A program made the position numbers and the translations under genes. The notes under the pieces were generated by a model. It worked only from the letters and a program-made list of their open reading frames with translations. It made no database searches and was not told the origin of the DNA. From the NCBI GenBank assembly GCA_946479535.1, contig CAMLGP010000206.1, positions 1 to 5,971 on the forward strand: a stretch of 5,971 bases of DNA, read 5' to 3'. Below are positions 1-5,971 of the stretch, one piece after another. The stretch's first letter is position 1. Each line of letters opens with the position of its first letter. The stretch comes from an uncultured Bacteroidota bacterium. Lineage in GTDB: Bacteria; Bacteroidota; Bacteroidia; Chitinophagales; Chitinophagaceae.

Positions 1-60
1 TCAAGCCCGGGTGAAGGAAGTACATTTCATTTTTCCATACCCGATGAAGAAGACGCTTAG
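1..60 (+). CDS. C-terminal end of a sensor histidine kinase (partial, truncated by window edge)
   Basis: Reading from base 1 in frame 1 gives 19 residues and a TAG stop at 58-60. The peptide contains PGEGSTFHFSIP followed by an acidic tail (DEEDA). G-x-G-S-T-F-x-F-x-I-P is the usual final strand of a histidine kinase HATPase_c domain, where the last glycines follow the ATP-lid region. What is seen is only this motif in an open frame; that the gene is a kinase is inferred from family knowledge. The gene lies in the same direction as the propeller kinase, 14 bases upstream of it, so the two probably share a transcript. Its sensor domains, its start and any fused receiver domain before the ATPase are outside the window. 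An acidic tail and immediate stop mean no receiver domain follows this ATPase. Confidence 0.7.
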   Translation, partial: SSPGEGSTFHFSIPDEEDA

Positions 61-74
61 TTAATGACAATTGA

Positions 75-3000
75 ATGATCATGAGATTTAAAAAACTTAT
101 CCTTGTACTGCTGCTGCAGGCCGGCTGTATTGCAATAAATGGCCAGCAGCAAAGTCTACGTTTTGAACACCTGGACATTAACTCCGGGTTATCACAGAAT
201 CACATCATGTGTATCCTGCAGGACAGTCGTGGGTTCATGTGGATCGGAACGAGAGATGGATTAAACCGGTATGATGGTTACCAGTTCACCATCTATAAGA
301 ATGACCGAAGAGATTCAACCAGTATAAGTAATAATTTCATTACTGGCATACTGCAAGATAAGAATGGAGACCTGTGGATTTCCACACGTGGCGGCGGCCT
401 CAACAGGTACAATAAGGAAACCAACCAGTTTCACTGTTACAGGAACGATCCTAACAATCCTAATAGCCTTTCCAGTGATCTTTTGAATGGGATAGCTATT
501 GATGCTGAAGGAAATTTATGGCTATCTTCTGAGGACGGAGGTGTAAATTATTTTGAACCATCAAAAAACAGGTTTACACGTTACAGTCACGATCCATTCA
601 ACAATCAAACTTTAAGTGATAACAACACCCGTTTCATTTACGTAGACAGGCAACAATATGTGTGGGTGGGGACCTTTAACGGGGGATTAAACAGGATGGA
701 CCGAAAGACTGGACGATTTACCCGATATGAGCATGACAGCAAGTCTCCATCTTCCATTGGTAATAATAATGTGCGGGTAATCTTTGAAGATAGTTATAAT
801 CAGTTATGGGTTGGTACAGACGGATCTGGTCTTGAGTTGCTGGACAGAAGCAGGGGCACATTCAGCCATTTCGTTCAAAACTATGAGGATCCATTTAGCA
901 TTTCCGCTAACATTATAATTGCTCTGGGAGAAGATACAGATGGAAATCTATGGGTAGGCACTGAGAATGGAGGTGTGAGTATATTAAATAATCAGTCAAA
1001 ACAGTTTTCTCGCTATGTATATGATCCGGTGGATAATAAAAGTCTAAGCCATAATTCTGTGTGGTCAATTTATAAAGACAGCTATGGTAACATGTGGGCA
1101 GGGACTTTTGCAGGAGGCGTAAATATATTAAACAGGGATATTAATCGGTTTGATCATTATAAACATACCTCTGCACCCAATAGTCTCAGTCACAATAATG
1201 TACTTGCTTTTTGCGAAAGCAGGAACGGGAAAATTTGGATTGGGACAGACGGTGGCGGCTTAAACCTCTTTGATCCTGTAACCAGGAAATTCACTTATTA
1301 TAAACACGATGAAAGGAACAGCAATAGCATTTGTGGTAATTATGTGCTGAATGTTTGTGAAGACAGCAAAGGAAATGTTTGGGTAGGCACCTGGGCAGAT
1401 GGTCTCACTGTATTCAACCCTCAGTCTGGTAATTATCGCCATTTTAAGAATAAGGCAGGGGACCTTTCTTCTCTCAGTAGTAATAATGGCTGGGTGATCT
1501 TTGAGGATCGTGAAAAAAATATCTGGATAGGTACGTATGGAGGCGGTTTAAATCTATATGATCCTTCCTCTAATTCCTTCATTAGATTTGATGACAGCAC
1601 AACAAGCAGTGTGATCAAACAGATCTATACTATTGCAGAGGACGAAAATGGCAATCTCTGGCTGGGCACGGATGGAGGTGGCCTTAGAGTTTTTAACAAG
1701 AAAACGAAAAAATTTACCCGTTATATTCATGAAGAAGGCAGGAACAGCTTAAGTGATAATCGAATCAATTATTTATATAAGGACAGTCGTGGAAACTTCT
1801 GGATCAATACCATGGCAGGATTAAATTACCTTGATATCAAGACAGGCCAGTTTACGGTTTATACTGTAGAGGATGGCCTTCCCAATAATGTAATTTTTGG
1901 AGTACAGGAAGATAATAAGGGATATTTATGGATAAGCACAAACCGGGGACTTTCCAGGATGGATTTGCAGACCAAAAAATTCAAGAATTATACTCCTGCT
2001 GATGGTCTTCAATCCTACGAATTTAAAGGTCACGCTGTCTGCAAAACGAAAGCAGGAGCCATGCTTTTTGGGGGTATTAATGGATTCAATGAATTCTACC
2101 CGGACAAGATCAAAGAAGCCGTTTATGAGCCACCATTGGTTTTGACTGGTCTCCAGATCCTCAATAAGAAAGTTCCCATAGCGCGGGACTCCCAACACCC
2201 ATCGCCATTAAAAAAAGATATAACCGAAACAAAGGAGCTGACGCTTTCTTACGGTCAATCCGTCATTACTTTTGAATTTGCAAGCCTTAATTATACGGTA
2301 GCGGAGAAAAAGCACTATGCCTATATGCTGGAAGGCTTTGACAATGGATGGAATGAAATCGGTACTAACCGTACGGCTACATACACCAACCTGGATCCGG
2401 GTAATTATGTTTTTAAAGTCAAAGGATTGAATAATGAAGGGGACTGGTCTACGAGAATCGTATCAGTAAACCTGACTATTAAACCACCTTACTGGAAAAC
2501 CTGGTGGTTCAAAATACTTTGTGTTCTGGCCATTGCAACAGTTGTTGTGGCTATTTTCCGATTCCGTATGCGATCCATCAGGAAACAGAAGACCCGGTTG
2601 GAGCACCTTGTCAATGAAAAGACAAGACAGCTACTGGAATCTACAGAAGAAGAGCACAGGGCTCGTGCAGATGCAGAGATGGCCAATAAAGAGCTGGAAA
2701 GAAAAAATAAGGAACTGGAGCAATTCGCCTATGTTGCGTCACATGATATGCAGGAACCTTTGCGTACTACTTCCAGTTTTGTGGAGCTTTTACAAAAGCA
2801 ATATCATGGAAAACTGGATGAAAAGGCGGATAAATACCTTACCTATATTCTGCAGGCTTCAGACCGGATGAAGGTATTGATCAAGGACCTGCTGGATTAT
2901 TCCAGGATTGGCAAGGCAGAGTCTCAGGTAAAAGTGGATTGTAATGTAGTACTGGAAGAAACGCTGGCAGATCTGACGGTGGTGATCAGGGAAACAGGTG

Positions 3001-3371
3001 CTGAAATTACATCTGATCCTTTGCCTGTTATCACAGGTTATCCCACAGAAATGAAACAGCTGTTTCAAAACCTTCTTACGAATGCTATCAAGTTCAGGAA
3101 GAAGGAGGTTTCGCCCAAAATCAGGATCACGGTAAAGAAAAATAAAAACGCGTACGAGTTTTCGTTTAAGGATAATGGAATCGGTATTGATAAAAAGCAT
3201 AGCGACAGAATATTCATCATTTTTCAACGCCTTCATAGCAGGAATGAGTACCAGGGTTCAGGAATCGGTCTTGCACATTGTAAGAAGATTGTTGAGCTAC
3301 ATGGAGGAAGGATATGGATTGATTCCAAACTGGACGAAGGGACCAAATTCTTATTTACAATACGGGCCTAG
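75..3371 (+). CDS. Two-component regulator propeller / Y_Y_Y sensor histidine kinase (non-hybrid)
   Basis: Membrane sensor kinase of 1098 residues. Residues 3-24 form a signal peptide (MRFKK then a Leu-rich core). Residues 30-676 hold 14 propeller repeats: thirteen W-x-G/S/N-T type motifs at about residues 54, 99, 147, 195, 243, 291, 339, 386, 434, 482, 527, 574 and 617, spaced near 48 residues, then a degenerate last one (LFGGINGFNEFYP, about 664-676). This fits two seven-bladed propellers. A Y_Y_Y domain follows (about 737-803), then one membrane helix (809-829), a charged coiled coil (835-882), HisKA with phospho-accepting His890 in FAYVASHDMQEPLR, N box with Asn1003, G1 DNGIGID (1033-1039) and G2 GSGIGLA (1061-1067). 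The catalytic set is complete. The protein should sense a periplasmic ligand, in this family often a glycan, and phosphorylate a separate regulator. Unlike classical HTCS proteins it ends after the ATPase, without receiver or AraC domains. The kinase core resembles the bacteriophytochrome-type HisKA class. Start is ATG 75 or ATG 81; the latter gives the tidier signal peptide, and neither has a clear Shine-Dalgarno. Confidence 0.95.
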   Translation: MIMRFKKLILVLLLQAGCIAINGQQQSLRFEHLDINSGLSQNHIMCILQDSRGFMWIGTRDGLNRYDGYQFTIYKNDRRDSTSISNNFITGILQDKNGDLWISTRGGGLNRYNKETNQFHCYRNDPNNPNSLSSDLLNGIAIDAEGNLWLSSEDGGVNYFEPSKNRFTRYSHDPFNNQTLSDNNTRFIYVDRQQYVWVGTFNGGLNRMDRKTGRFTRYEHDSKSPSSIGNNNVRVIFEDSYNQLWVGTDGSGLELLDRSRGTFSHFVQNYEDPFSISANIIIALGEDTDGNLWVGTENGGVSILNNQSKQFSRYVYDPVDNKSLSHNSVWSIYKDSYGNMWAGTFAGGVNILNRDINRFDHYKHTSAPNSLSHNNVLAFCESRNGKIWIGTDGGGLNLFDPVTRKFTYYKHDERNSNSICGNYVLNVCEDSKGNVWVGTWADGLTVFNPQSGNYRHFKNKAGDLSSLSSNNGWVIFEDREKNIWIGTYGGGLNLYDPSSNSFIRFDDSTTSSVIKQIYTIAEDENGNLWLGTDGGGLRVFNKKTKKFTRYIHEEGRNSLSDNRINYLYKDSRGNFWINTMAGLNYLDIKTGQFTVYTVEDGLPNNVIFGVQEDNKGYLWISTNRGLSRMDLQTKKFKNYTPADGLQSYEFKGHAVCKTKAGAMLFGGINGFNEFYPDKIKEAVYEPPLVLTGLQILNKKVPIARDSQHPSPLKKDITETKELTLSYGQSVITFEFASLNYTVAEKKHYAYMLEGFDNGWNEIGTNRTATYTNLDPGNYVFKVKGLNNEGDWSTRIVSVNLTIKPPYWKTWWFKILCVLAIATVVVAIFRFRMRSIRKQKTRLEHLVNEKTRQLLESTEEEHRARADAEMANKELERKNKELEQFAYVASHDMQEPLRTTSSFVELLQKQYHGKLDEKADKYLTYILQASDRMKVLIKDLLDYSRIGKAESQVKVDCNVVLEETLADLTVVIRETGAEITSDPLPVITGYPTEMKQLFQNLLTNAIKFRKKEVSPKIRITVKKNKNAYEFSFKDNGIGIDKKHSDRIFIIFQRLHSRNEYQGSGIGLAHCKKIVELHGGRIWIDSKLDEGTKFLFTIRA
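234..2102 (+). repeat. Fourteen tandem propeller-blade repeats, about 144 bp period
   Basis: Within the sensor kinase, a module of about 48 codons recurs 14 times. Each contains a core such as NLWVGT-x-GG-hydrophobic-N, preceded by E/K-D-x-x-G-N and followed by a hydrophobic strand, F-x-x-Y and a loop rich in Asn and Ser. Some copies keep near-identical peptides, for example IWIGTDGGGLNLFD (about residues 387-400) and IWIGTYGGGLNLYD (about 483-496). At the DNA level the copies have drifted in third positions, so this is an old protein repeat array rather than a recent tandem duplication. Such arrays match the reg_prop family. The count 14 is consistent with two seven-bladed propellers packed in the periplasm. 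Confidence 0.85.
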
Positions 3372-3380
3372 CCATAGATA

Positions 3381-3415
3381 TTGATCTTCCAGCGCCGAAA
3401 TAGGTATATTGTTTG
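3381..3415 (+). promoter_or_regulatory. Weak candidate promoter for the PAP2 gene
   Basis: The 59-base spacer between the propeller kinase and the PAP2 gene contains TTGATC (3381-3386), 18 bases, then TATATT (3405-3410), which resembles a sigma70-type pair. It overlaps TATATTGTTTG, loosely like the Bacteroidota TAnnTTTG element but with one base too many between TA and TTTG. A start site just after it would leave a leader of about ten bases before ATG 3431. This is a pattern match only; the match to the known Bacteroidota consensus is imperfect and co-transcription with the kinase is equally possible. Confidence 0.2.
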
Positions 3416-3430
3416 TATGTTACATCCCGT

Positions 3431-4171
3431 ATGTTCAAATACATCTCATCAAAGTTCAAAAAGGCTTTGGCAGCGCTGGCGCTTCTGTCAATTGAGATGG
3501 CGATTGTATTAGTGATCTTTTTACTGGCGCTGATAGCGTTTATCGTAATAGTGCGTCACATATTTGTGATGAAGGATGAGCATTTTGATGACCGGGTATT
3601 TACTTACCTGTCTTCTCTTGTGAGCCCGCGTAATAACGGCATCATGCTTTTCTTTACTGAGCTGGGCAAACATACCTTTCTTATACCGGCAAATATTGTA
3701 CTGATCATATTTTTCCTGTTTATCAGACGTCACCGGTGGTACTCCATCAAAGTGCCTGCAATTGCCTTAAGCAGCCTGGCCCTGATGTTCCTGCTGAAGA
3801 ATTTATTTGACCGCCCGCGCCCGGATATTCCTTTGCTGGAAGAAGCAAGGGGATTAAGCTTTCCCAGTGGCCATGCACTGATGAGTGTAACCTTTTACGG
3901 TCTGCTAATTTATATTGTATGGAAATTAGTCAAACTGAGATGGCTGAAATGGACGCTAATGATTATGCTCGTGTTACTGATTTTCGTGATAGGGTTTAGC
4001 CGTATTTATTTGCGCGTGCATTATGCCAGTGATGTGCTTGCAGGATTTGCCATAGGTTTCCTTTGGCTGGTCTTTTCGATCTGGGCGCTTAACCGTATGG
4101 AAAAATTCAGTAACAAAAAAGTAGATCCTGTTGTAAGGGCTGAAAGTAGTGTTGTGGAACAGAAAGTTTAA
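3431..4171 (+). CDS. PAP2-family membrane phosphatase (phosphatidic acid phosphatase type 2 / PgpB-like)
   Basis: Integral membrane phosphatase of 246 residues, a usual length for bacterial PAP2 lipid phosphatases. All three signature motifs are present: K-x6-RP (Lys123 to Arg130-Pro131, in KNLFDRPRP), PSGH (145-148, His148) and SR-x5-H-x3-D (Ser190, Arg191, His197, Asp201). In this family His197 is the nucleophile, His148 the acid and Asp201 assists. About six membrane helices are visible, near residues 20-43, 71-98, 107-122, 149-165, 172-189 and 203-220, with a short polar C-terminal tail. The active site should face the periplasm, where such enzymes dephosphorylate undecaprenyl pyrophosphate, phosphatidylglycerophosphate or other lipid phosphates; the substrate cannot be told from sequence. 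The frame opens further to a TTG at 3413, but ATG 3431 (MFKYISSKFKK) is preferred because it is a standard start followed by a basic N-terminus. The stop overlaps the stop of the convergent kinase gene. Confidence 0.92.
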   Translation: MFKYISSKFKKALAALALLSIEMAIVLVIFLLALIAFIVIVRHIFVMKDEHFDDRVFTYLSSLVSPRNNGIMLFFTELGKHTFLIPANIVLIIFFLFIRRHRWYSIKVPAIALSSLALMFLLKNLFDRPRPDIPLLEEARGLSFPSGHALMSVTFYGLLIYIVWKLVKLRWLKWTLMIMLVLLIFVIGFSRIYLRVHYASDVLAGFAIGFLWLVFSIWALNRMEKFSNKKVDPVVRAESSVVEQKV

Positions 4172-4186
4172 TCATCTACTTTCGGT
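4139..4186. terminator. Weak inverted repeat at the convergent gene junction, possible bidirectional terminator
   Basis: GAAAGTAG (4142-4149) is exactly complementary to CTACTTTC (4176-4183), and wobble plus C-G pairs extend the stem to about 4139 and 4186. The loop is 26 bases and contains both stop codons. A second copy GAAAGT (4162-4167) can pair with the same right arm, giving a six-pair stem with a ten-base loop. No clear T tract follows on either strand and the stem is AT-rich, so intrinsic termination is doubtful. The location between two tail-to-tail genes is the main reason to list it. Confidence 0.25.
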
Positions 4187-5109
4187 ACTTTGATTGAAAT
4201 GGTTGTTCCTGCTCCAGGTCTGGAATTGATATCCAGTTTTCCGCCAATCATAAAAGCGCGTTCTTTCATTCCTAATAACCCCAGTGTTTTTCGTTCACCG
4301 CTACTGTCAATATCAAATCCTTTTCCATTATCTGTAATGGTAAGAGTGATGTGGGTATTTGAAGTTTGCAAGACTGACTGCACTTTTGAAGCTTCTGAAT
4401 GTCGGGCCACGTTGGTCAGTGATTCCTGGTACATTCTGAAGAGGCCTGTGGCTATCAATTCAGTTGTGTGAATGTCCTGTACCCTGGAATTGAATTCAAC
4501 TTCAATTCCATACCGTTTCTGGAATTCTTTGCTTTGCCATTCAAGTGCAGGTATAAGACCCAGGTCATCAAGGATACTCGGACGAAGTTCTGCTGCAATT
4601 TTTCTGACAAAGGAAACAGCATCATTAATGAGTGATTCCATTTCAGTCAGTTTTTCCTTAATAACAGGGTCCTCTGTAGCATATCTTTTTCTTAGCCAGG
4701 ATACATCCATTTTGAATCCGGTAAGCAGTTGGCCCAATTCATCATGCATCTCCCGTGCGATGTGAATACGCTCCTGCTCACGGATGTTTTGCAGGTGAGC
4801 AGACAGGTTCCGTAACTGTTCTGTCATCTGTTCACGTTCAACAACTTTTTGTTCCAGATCGGTTTTTGCATTGCGTACCTGTATCGTCATGGCATTAAAC
4901 GCCCTGGCCAGTTTACCTACTTCATCCCTGCGGTCTATGGCTACAGCTGGTGAATCATTGCCGCTTGCCATCATAGATACAGCAGCGGTTAATTTATTGA
5001 GTGGTCTTGTGATATTGCGACTCAATATCCAGGTAATAAAAATGCCGATACAAACCAATATTGATGCGATAATGATGATCCATTGTAAATAAGTTGTTGC
5101 TGGTTCCAA
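4168..5109 (-). CDS. C-terminal fragment of the interrupted kinase: membrane helix, HAMP, HisKA_3, HATPase_c
   Basis: Open frame of 313 residues if begun at the first TTG after the premature stop. It holds one membrane helix (about 8-29), HAMP (29-81, with the NITRPLNKL entry), a linker, HisKA_3 with His122 (HIAREMHDELGQ), N box Asn233 (QESLTNVARHS), G1 DNGKGFD (260-266) and a short G2 region (GLLGMKERAFMIGG). All catalytic motifs are intact, so it could act as an unregulated kinase if translated. However, the TTG has no convincing ribosome binding site and lies 93 bases past the stop; nearby ATGs between them are out of frame, and the first in-frame ATGs (residues 46-47) fall inside HAMP, after the helix. 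Translation as a separate protein is therefore doubtful. Confidence 0.55.
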   Translation of the reverse strand: MEPATTYLQWIIIIASILVCIGIFITWILSRNITRPLNKLTAAVSMMASGNDSPAVAIDRRDEVGKLARAFNAMTIQVRNAKTDLEQKVVEREQMTEQLRNLSAHLQNIREQERIHIAREMHDELGQLLTGFKMDVSWLRKRYATEDPVIKEKLTEMESLINDAVSFVRKIAAELRPSILDDLGLIPALEWQSKEFQKRYGIEVEFNSRVQDIHTTELIATGLFRMYQESLTNVARHSEASKVQSVLQTSNTHITLTITDNGKGFDIDSSGERKTLGLLGMKERAFMIGGKLDINSRPGAGTTISIKVPKVDD

Positions 5110-5202
5110 AACGGTTTTCTCAGAAAACTCAATAAGGAGGAGCCAGGGGGTATTCCGGATAGGTTTTTCCGTTGCAATTACCCCATTTCCTTTACCATGT
5201 AA

Positions 5203-5205
5203 TTA
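5203..5205 (-). other. Premature in-frame TAA stop codon
   Basis: On the minus strand the codons read AAT ACA TAC GAA TAA TTA CAT GGT AAA, with the stop inside the periplasmic sensor domain, 39 codons before the second membrane helix. TAA is one base from TAT/TAC (Tyr), CAA (Gln), AAA (Lys), GAA (Glu), TCA (Ser) or TTA (Leu). The flanking reading frames are identical, so the interruption is a point change and not an indel. Confidence 0.85.
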
Positions 5206-5949
5206 TTCGTATGTATTGGATCGAAAGTTGGCATTTTTGGGTATTGGATTTGCAATTGGCCGTACCATATCTGTCCACAGACTTCTGTCGGTATTTGCTA
5301 TATACAGTTTTGCTTTTGCTCCCAGCAATGCGGATAGCCTTTCCAAAGCTTCAGGCGTTGAGTTAATTGATCGCCATTTAACAATATAGCCAAGTATGAC
5401 TTTATTATCAATTACAGGGATGGTGGTAGCATAGTACATTGAGTCCTTAAATGGATAGATCTTGCCTATTGCCCCTGTATCTATTGAAGCATGAAAAGCA
5501 TTCAGCGAGTCAAAATTTACCCTTGTTTCGATCGCTTTCCTGGAAGAGTGCAGTACTTCACGCAGGCGTGTGTCAAGCAATTGAATGAATACAGTGGTGG
5601 TATCCTGTCTCATTTTATCTAACTGAACCAATGCATCTGTACAGATGTGTGGTTCCAGGGTCTGAAGACATTTTTTGATCTCGGGGATGGAAGCGGTAGT
5701 ACGTGTTGTTGTAATATTGTTCTGCATGGATTGAGACAGCATGGTGCTTAGCTGATCCGTAAGGGTATTCAGACGATCATACCCGCTTTTCATTGAGGCC
5801 TTTTTCACACCTATATAGGATATCCAGCTAAATGTAACCATCGCACAGATAAGCAGGATGCAAATAAGAAGGGGAACCCTTTGCTGAATGGATAAGCCAC
5901 GGAGTGCAGATTTTCTCATCAGGGCATCCATACTTTTGGCTCTACTCAT
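5203..5949 (-). CDS. N-terminal fragment of the interrupted kinase: membrane helix plus truncated periplasmic sensor
   Basis: Open frame of 248 residues ending at the premature TAA. It contains a basic N-terminus, one membrane helix (25-47, Leu/Ile/Cys-rich), a helical segment with Asp, Gln and Thr (about 55-135), then a mixed alpha/beta part including YYATTIPVIDNKVILGYIVK (about 172-191), which looks like a Cache/PAS-like fold. If translated alone it would sit in the inner membrane with a truncated sensor domain, and no signalling output. I treat it as the front part of the pseudogene rather than an independent gene. No good Shine-Dalgarno precedes ATG 5949, as is common in Bacteroidota. Confidence 0.6.
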   Translation of the reverse strand: MSRAKSMDALMRKSALRGLSIQQRVPLLICILLICAMVTFSWISYIGVKKASMKSGYDRLNTLTDQLSTMLSQSMQNNITTTRTTASIPEIKKCLQTLEPHICTDALVQLDKMRQDTTTVFIQLLDTRLREVLHSSRKAIETRVNFDSLNAFHASIDTGAIGKIYPFKDSMYYATTIPVIDNKVILGYIVKWRSINSTPEALERLSALLGAKAKLYIANTDRSLWTDMVRPIANPIPKNANFRSNTYE

Positions 5950-5971
5950 ATTGATATTGTTTGCTAATCGG

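Larger units (their letters stand above)
4168..5949 (-). pseudogene. Cache-HAMP-HisKA_3 sensor histidine kinase interrupted by one in-frame stop codon
   Basis: Read as one frame this is 593 codons with a single TAA at codon 249 (5203-5205). Order: N-terminal basic segment, membrane helix 25-47, periplasmic Cache-like sensor about 48-287, second membrane helix 288-309, HAMP 309-361, coiled linker, HisKA_3 with His402 in AREMHDELGQ, N box with Asn513, G1 DNGKGFD (540-546), G2-like GLLGMKER (from 557). This is the NarL/UhpB class, which normally phosphorylates a LuxR/NarL-type regulator. Both sides of the stop are in the same frame, and codons 250-280 still read as a normal sensor-domain end (GVIATEKPIRNTPWLLLIEF). 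Hence one substitution, from Tyr, Gln, Lys, Glu, Ser or Leu codons, explains the break; no frameshift is needed. With the stop obeyed, the product is a membrane-anchored sensor without a kinase. The frame is also open upstream of ATG 5949 to the window edge, so the start could be outside; ATGs at codons 7 and 11 are alternatives. It could be a true nonsense mutation or a base-call error. Confidence 0.8.

Noticed and set aside
117..134. Lipoprotein cleavage site (QAGC) in the propeller kinase signal peptide
   Set aside because: The residue three before Cys is Gln rather than Leu/Val/Ile, and a sensor kinase with a later membrane helix does not need a lipid anchor; an ordinary signal peptide is more likely.
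234..2102. Recent tandem duplication or a repeat-based phase-variable locus in the propeller region
   Set aside because: The 144-bp modules are conserved as protein but clearly diverged in DNA, so they are old blades rather than a slippage-prone array.
2521..2871. A 116-codon open frame on the plus strand inside the propeller kinase
   Set aside because: It is a shadow of the kinase in another frame. It has no domain signature, and the real frame carries the membrane helix, coiled coil and H box.
2859..3236. A 125-codon open frame on the minus strand opposite the kinase domain
   Set aside because: It is antisense to the HisKA/ATPase region, with no recognisable motif and no start signal; it is a by-product of coding constraint on the other strand.
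3413..3430. TTG at 3413 as the start of the PAP2 gene
   Set aside because: A rare start that adds only MYVTSR, overlaps the candidate promoter element, and precedes a normal ATG at 3431 with a basic N-terminus.
5107..5205. A frameshift as the cause of the split kinase
   Set aside because: The codon phase of both parts is the same (5203 and 5107 differ by 96, a multiple of 3), so a single stop codon explains it without any indel.
5172..5366. A short plus-strand open frame across the interrupted part of the minus-strand kinase
   Set aside because: It covers the sensor domain in antisense and has no family features. The minus-strand frame gives the convincing protein.

Overview
The window looks like chromosomal DNA from a Bacteroidota bacterium, most likely of the Chitinophaga/Chitinophagaceae type. 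The evidence is a giant periplasmic beta-propeller plus Y_Y_Y sensor kinase (an architecture concentrated in this phylum), a NarL/UhpB-class kinase whose HisKA_3 region resembles Chitinophaga-type kinases, no clear Shine-Dalgarno sequences, and moderately AT-rich coding DNA. The taxonomic call is inference from architecture, not from a search.

Layout, left to right. Bases 1-60 are the last 19 codons and stop of a gene entering from the left; the peptide has the glycine-rich end of a histidine kinase ATPase domain. After a 14-base gap comes a 1098-residue membrane sensor kinase (75-3371, +): signal peptide, 14 propeller repeats, Y_Y_Y domain, one membrane helix, coiled coil, HisKA and HATPase_c. 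It lacks the receiver and AraC domains of classical hybrid (HTCS) regulators. A 59-base spacer leads to a six-helix PAP2 lipid phosphatase (3431-4171, +) with all three catalytic motifs. Converging on it from the right is a second sensor kinase on the minus strand (4168-5949): membrane helix, periplasmic Cache-like sensor, second helix, HAMP, HisKA_3 and HATPase_c.

The most notable point is that the minus-strand kinase is broken by a single in-frame TAA at 5203-5205. Reading on both sides is in the same frame, and the 31 codons between that stop and the first usable downstream start still encode a normal end of a periplasmic sensor domain. It therefore looks like one 593-codon gene with one nonsense change (or a base-call error), not two genes and not a frameshift.

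Three of the four genes encode histidine kinases and no response regulator lies in the window. Partners must be outside it. The propeller kinase and the kinase fragment before it probably share a transcript; the PAP2 gene may have its own weak promoter. The PAP2 and minus-strand kinase genes meet tail to tail and share a TTAA that supplies both stop codons. I saw no RNA genes, mobile elements, CRISPR arrays or gene-free stretches over 300 bases. I found no clearly undescribed system.
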